From contig JBMNKL010000003.1 in the NCBI GenBank assembly GCA_050952225.1, forward strand, positions 806,001 to 870,000: 64,000 nt of DNA, in the 5' to 3' direction. The notes under the pieces are model-generated. The model was not told the origin of the DNA and did no database searches. It was given only the letters and a program-made list of their open reading frames with translations. This document shows, in pieces, positions 63,274-64,000 of the stretch (position 1 is its first letter; every line of letters starts with the position of its first letter). Origin of the DNA: JBMNKL01 sp050952225. Its GTDB lineage: Bacteria; Bacillota; Clostridia; Acetivibrionales; DTU013. The position numbers and the translations under genes were made by a program.

Positions 63274-64000
63274 TTACTTCCCTGTACTGCCGGCAGGTCC
63301 ACCTGCCGTCTTTTGACCTGTGCCGCCATGATAATCAACACGGCTAACAAGCCCTGTACTCAGTGACAGGCCAATACCGCTAATCCAAAACACAGGGGCC
63401 AGGCCGAATATATTGGCCATAAAGCCAAAGAAAATCGGACTGATACTCTGACCCAGATAGTTTCCCATGACTCGCAGTGACAGAACCTGGCTCACCATAT
63501 TATCAGGAGATATATCACAGACTAACAAAAGGGCCAACGGGCCTGTAAGCCCCAGGGACGCTCCGGTTAAGCCCGATATAATCAAAAACTGCCAATAGCT
63601 TTCCGCAAGCCCATAACAGAGTATACCCAGGCCTCCTGCCAGAAGACATATCTGCAGCAGCCTGTCCCGTTTGAAAATCATTGCAATTCTGCCCAGGAAA
63701 GGCCGGACGACCATCTGCATCAACCCGTTGGCACTGAAAACCACTCCGGTGACCATAATCGGAAGTCCTATTTCTTTCGCATATAACGGGAAGTAGTTGA
63801 CAATAACTTCTGACGTGAATAGAAACATCCCGTTTACAAGAATAGTTTTAACAATTGGCTTGTTCCCCAGCACCGCGGATAATTGGACACTTTTCCCCTC
63901 GTTCTTCCGGGCTCTGCTGTCCGGGACAAACATTGCAACAGCAAGGCACAACGATCCTGCGGCGACAGCGCCCAAAAACCCCCGGTTTACTCCCAAAAGC
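63274..64000 (-). CDS. MFS transporter, C-terminal part (cut by the window edge)
   Basis: The frame is open to the right edge; about 241 codons cover the last six or seven membrane helices of a major facilitator protein. GFLGAVAAGSLCLAVAMFV is the end of the first half, then LVNGMFLFTSEVIVNYFPLY begins the second. The conserved loop MVVRPFLGRIAMIFKRDRLL is the MFS motif A equivalent of the C-terminal half. The sequence resembles drug- or sugar-efflux members, but the substrate is unknown. The Gly-rich tail (YHGGTGQKTAGGPAGSTGK) is likely cytoplasmic. Confidence 0.85.
   Translation of the reverse strand, partial: LLGVNRGFLGAVAAGSLCLAVAMFVPDSRARKNEGKSVQLSAVLGNKPIVKTILVNGMFLFTSEVIVNYFPLYAKEIGLPIMVTGVVFSANGLMQMVVRPFLGRIAMIFKRDRLLQICLLAGGLGILCYGLAESYWQFLIISGLTGASLGLTGPLALLLVCDISPDNMVSQVLSLRVMGNYLGQSISPIFFGFMANIFGLAPVFWISGIGLSLSTGLVSRVDYHGGTGQKTAGGPAGSTGK

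Overview
The window reads as a chromosomal segment of an anaerobic, low-to-moderate G+C, probably spore-forming member of the Clostridia. The evidence is a T-box leader before thrS, an S-layer-type csaB, a GerM-domain lipoprotein, ComEA/ComEC, strong AGGAGG ribosome-binding sites and a Wood-Ljungdahl methyl branch. No rRNA, CRISPR array or intact insertion sequence is visible. There is one tRNA, Ala-GGC.

Layout. 1-4.3 kb: a secreted beta-helix protein cut by the left edge, a regulator fragment, an XRE membrane regulator and a GGDEF protein. 4.5-10.2 kb: holA and comEC, an NlpC/P60 cell-wall hydrolase and a DUF72 protein. 10.4-14.9 kb: sodium-pump subunits OadB and OadG, then two glycosyltransferases and csaB. 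14.9-21.3 kb: a two-P-loop protein, a stand-alone E2-like acyltransferase fold, a PurF paralogue without its glutaminase nucleophile, a DUF2461 protein and a TraB/GumN protein. 21.6-34.9 kb: plant-polysaccharide genes (GH51, a sugar ABC transporter, an AraC regulator, a GH4 galacturonidase-type enzyme and GH43) around a damaged sulfur amino-acid locus and several gene remnants. 35-40.4 kb: folA, thyA, thrS with its T-box, and putP. 40.6-57.3 kb: a large co-directional one-carbon and electron-transfer cluster. 57.6-64 kb: small proteins, GerMN, ComEA, DacF, an SPFH/Arc pair and an MFS transporter cut by the right edge.

The centrepiece runs on the minus strand from 57.3 to 40.6 kb: a small HdrA-like protein, a ferredoxin-MvhD fusion, MetV, MetF, HdrC, a giant HdrA carrying a GltD-like insert, FlxD, FlxC, FlxB, FlxA, a formate/nitrite-family channel, formate-THF ligase, methenyl-THF cyclohydrolase and a FolD that has lost its cyclohydrolase residues. 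Together these would convert formate to methyl-THF, or run the reverse. The methylene-THF reductase is embedded in an Hdr/Flx complex that could couple NADH, ferredoxin and methylene-THF by flavin-based electron bifurcation. No HdrB is encoded in the cluster.

Data caution. About twenty coding frames carry single-base breaks, concentrated at 3-14 kb and 44-51 kb, including genes expected to be essential such as holA. Sequence error in poorly covered stretches is the simplest explanation. I therefore annotate those genes as one locus each and reserve 'pseudogene' for fragments with large losses.
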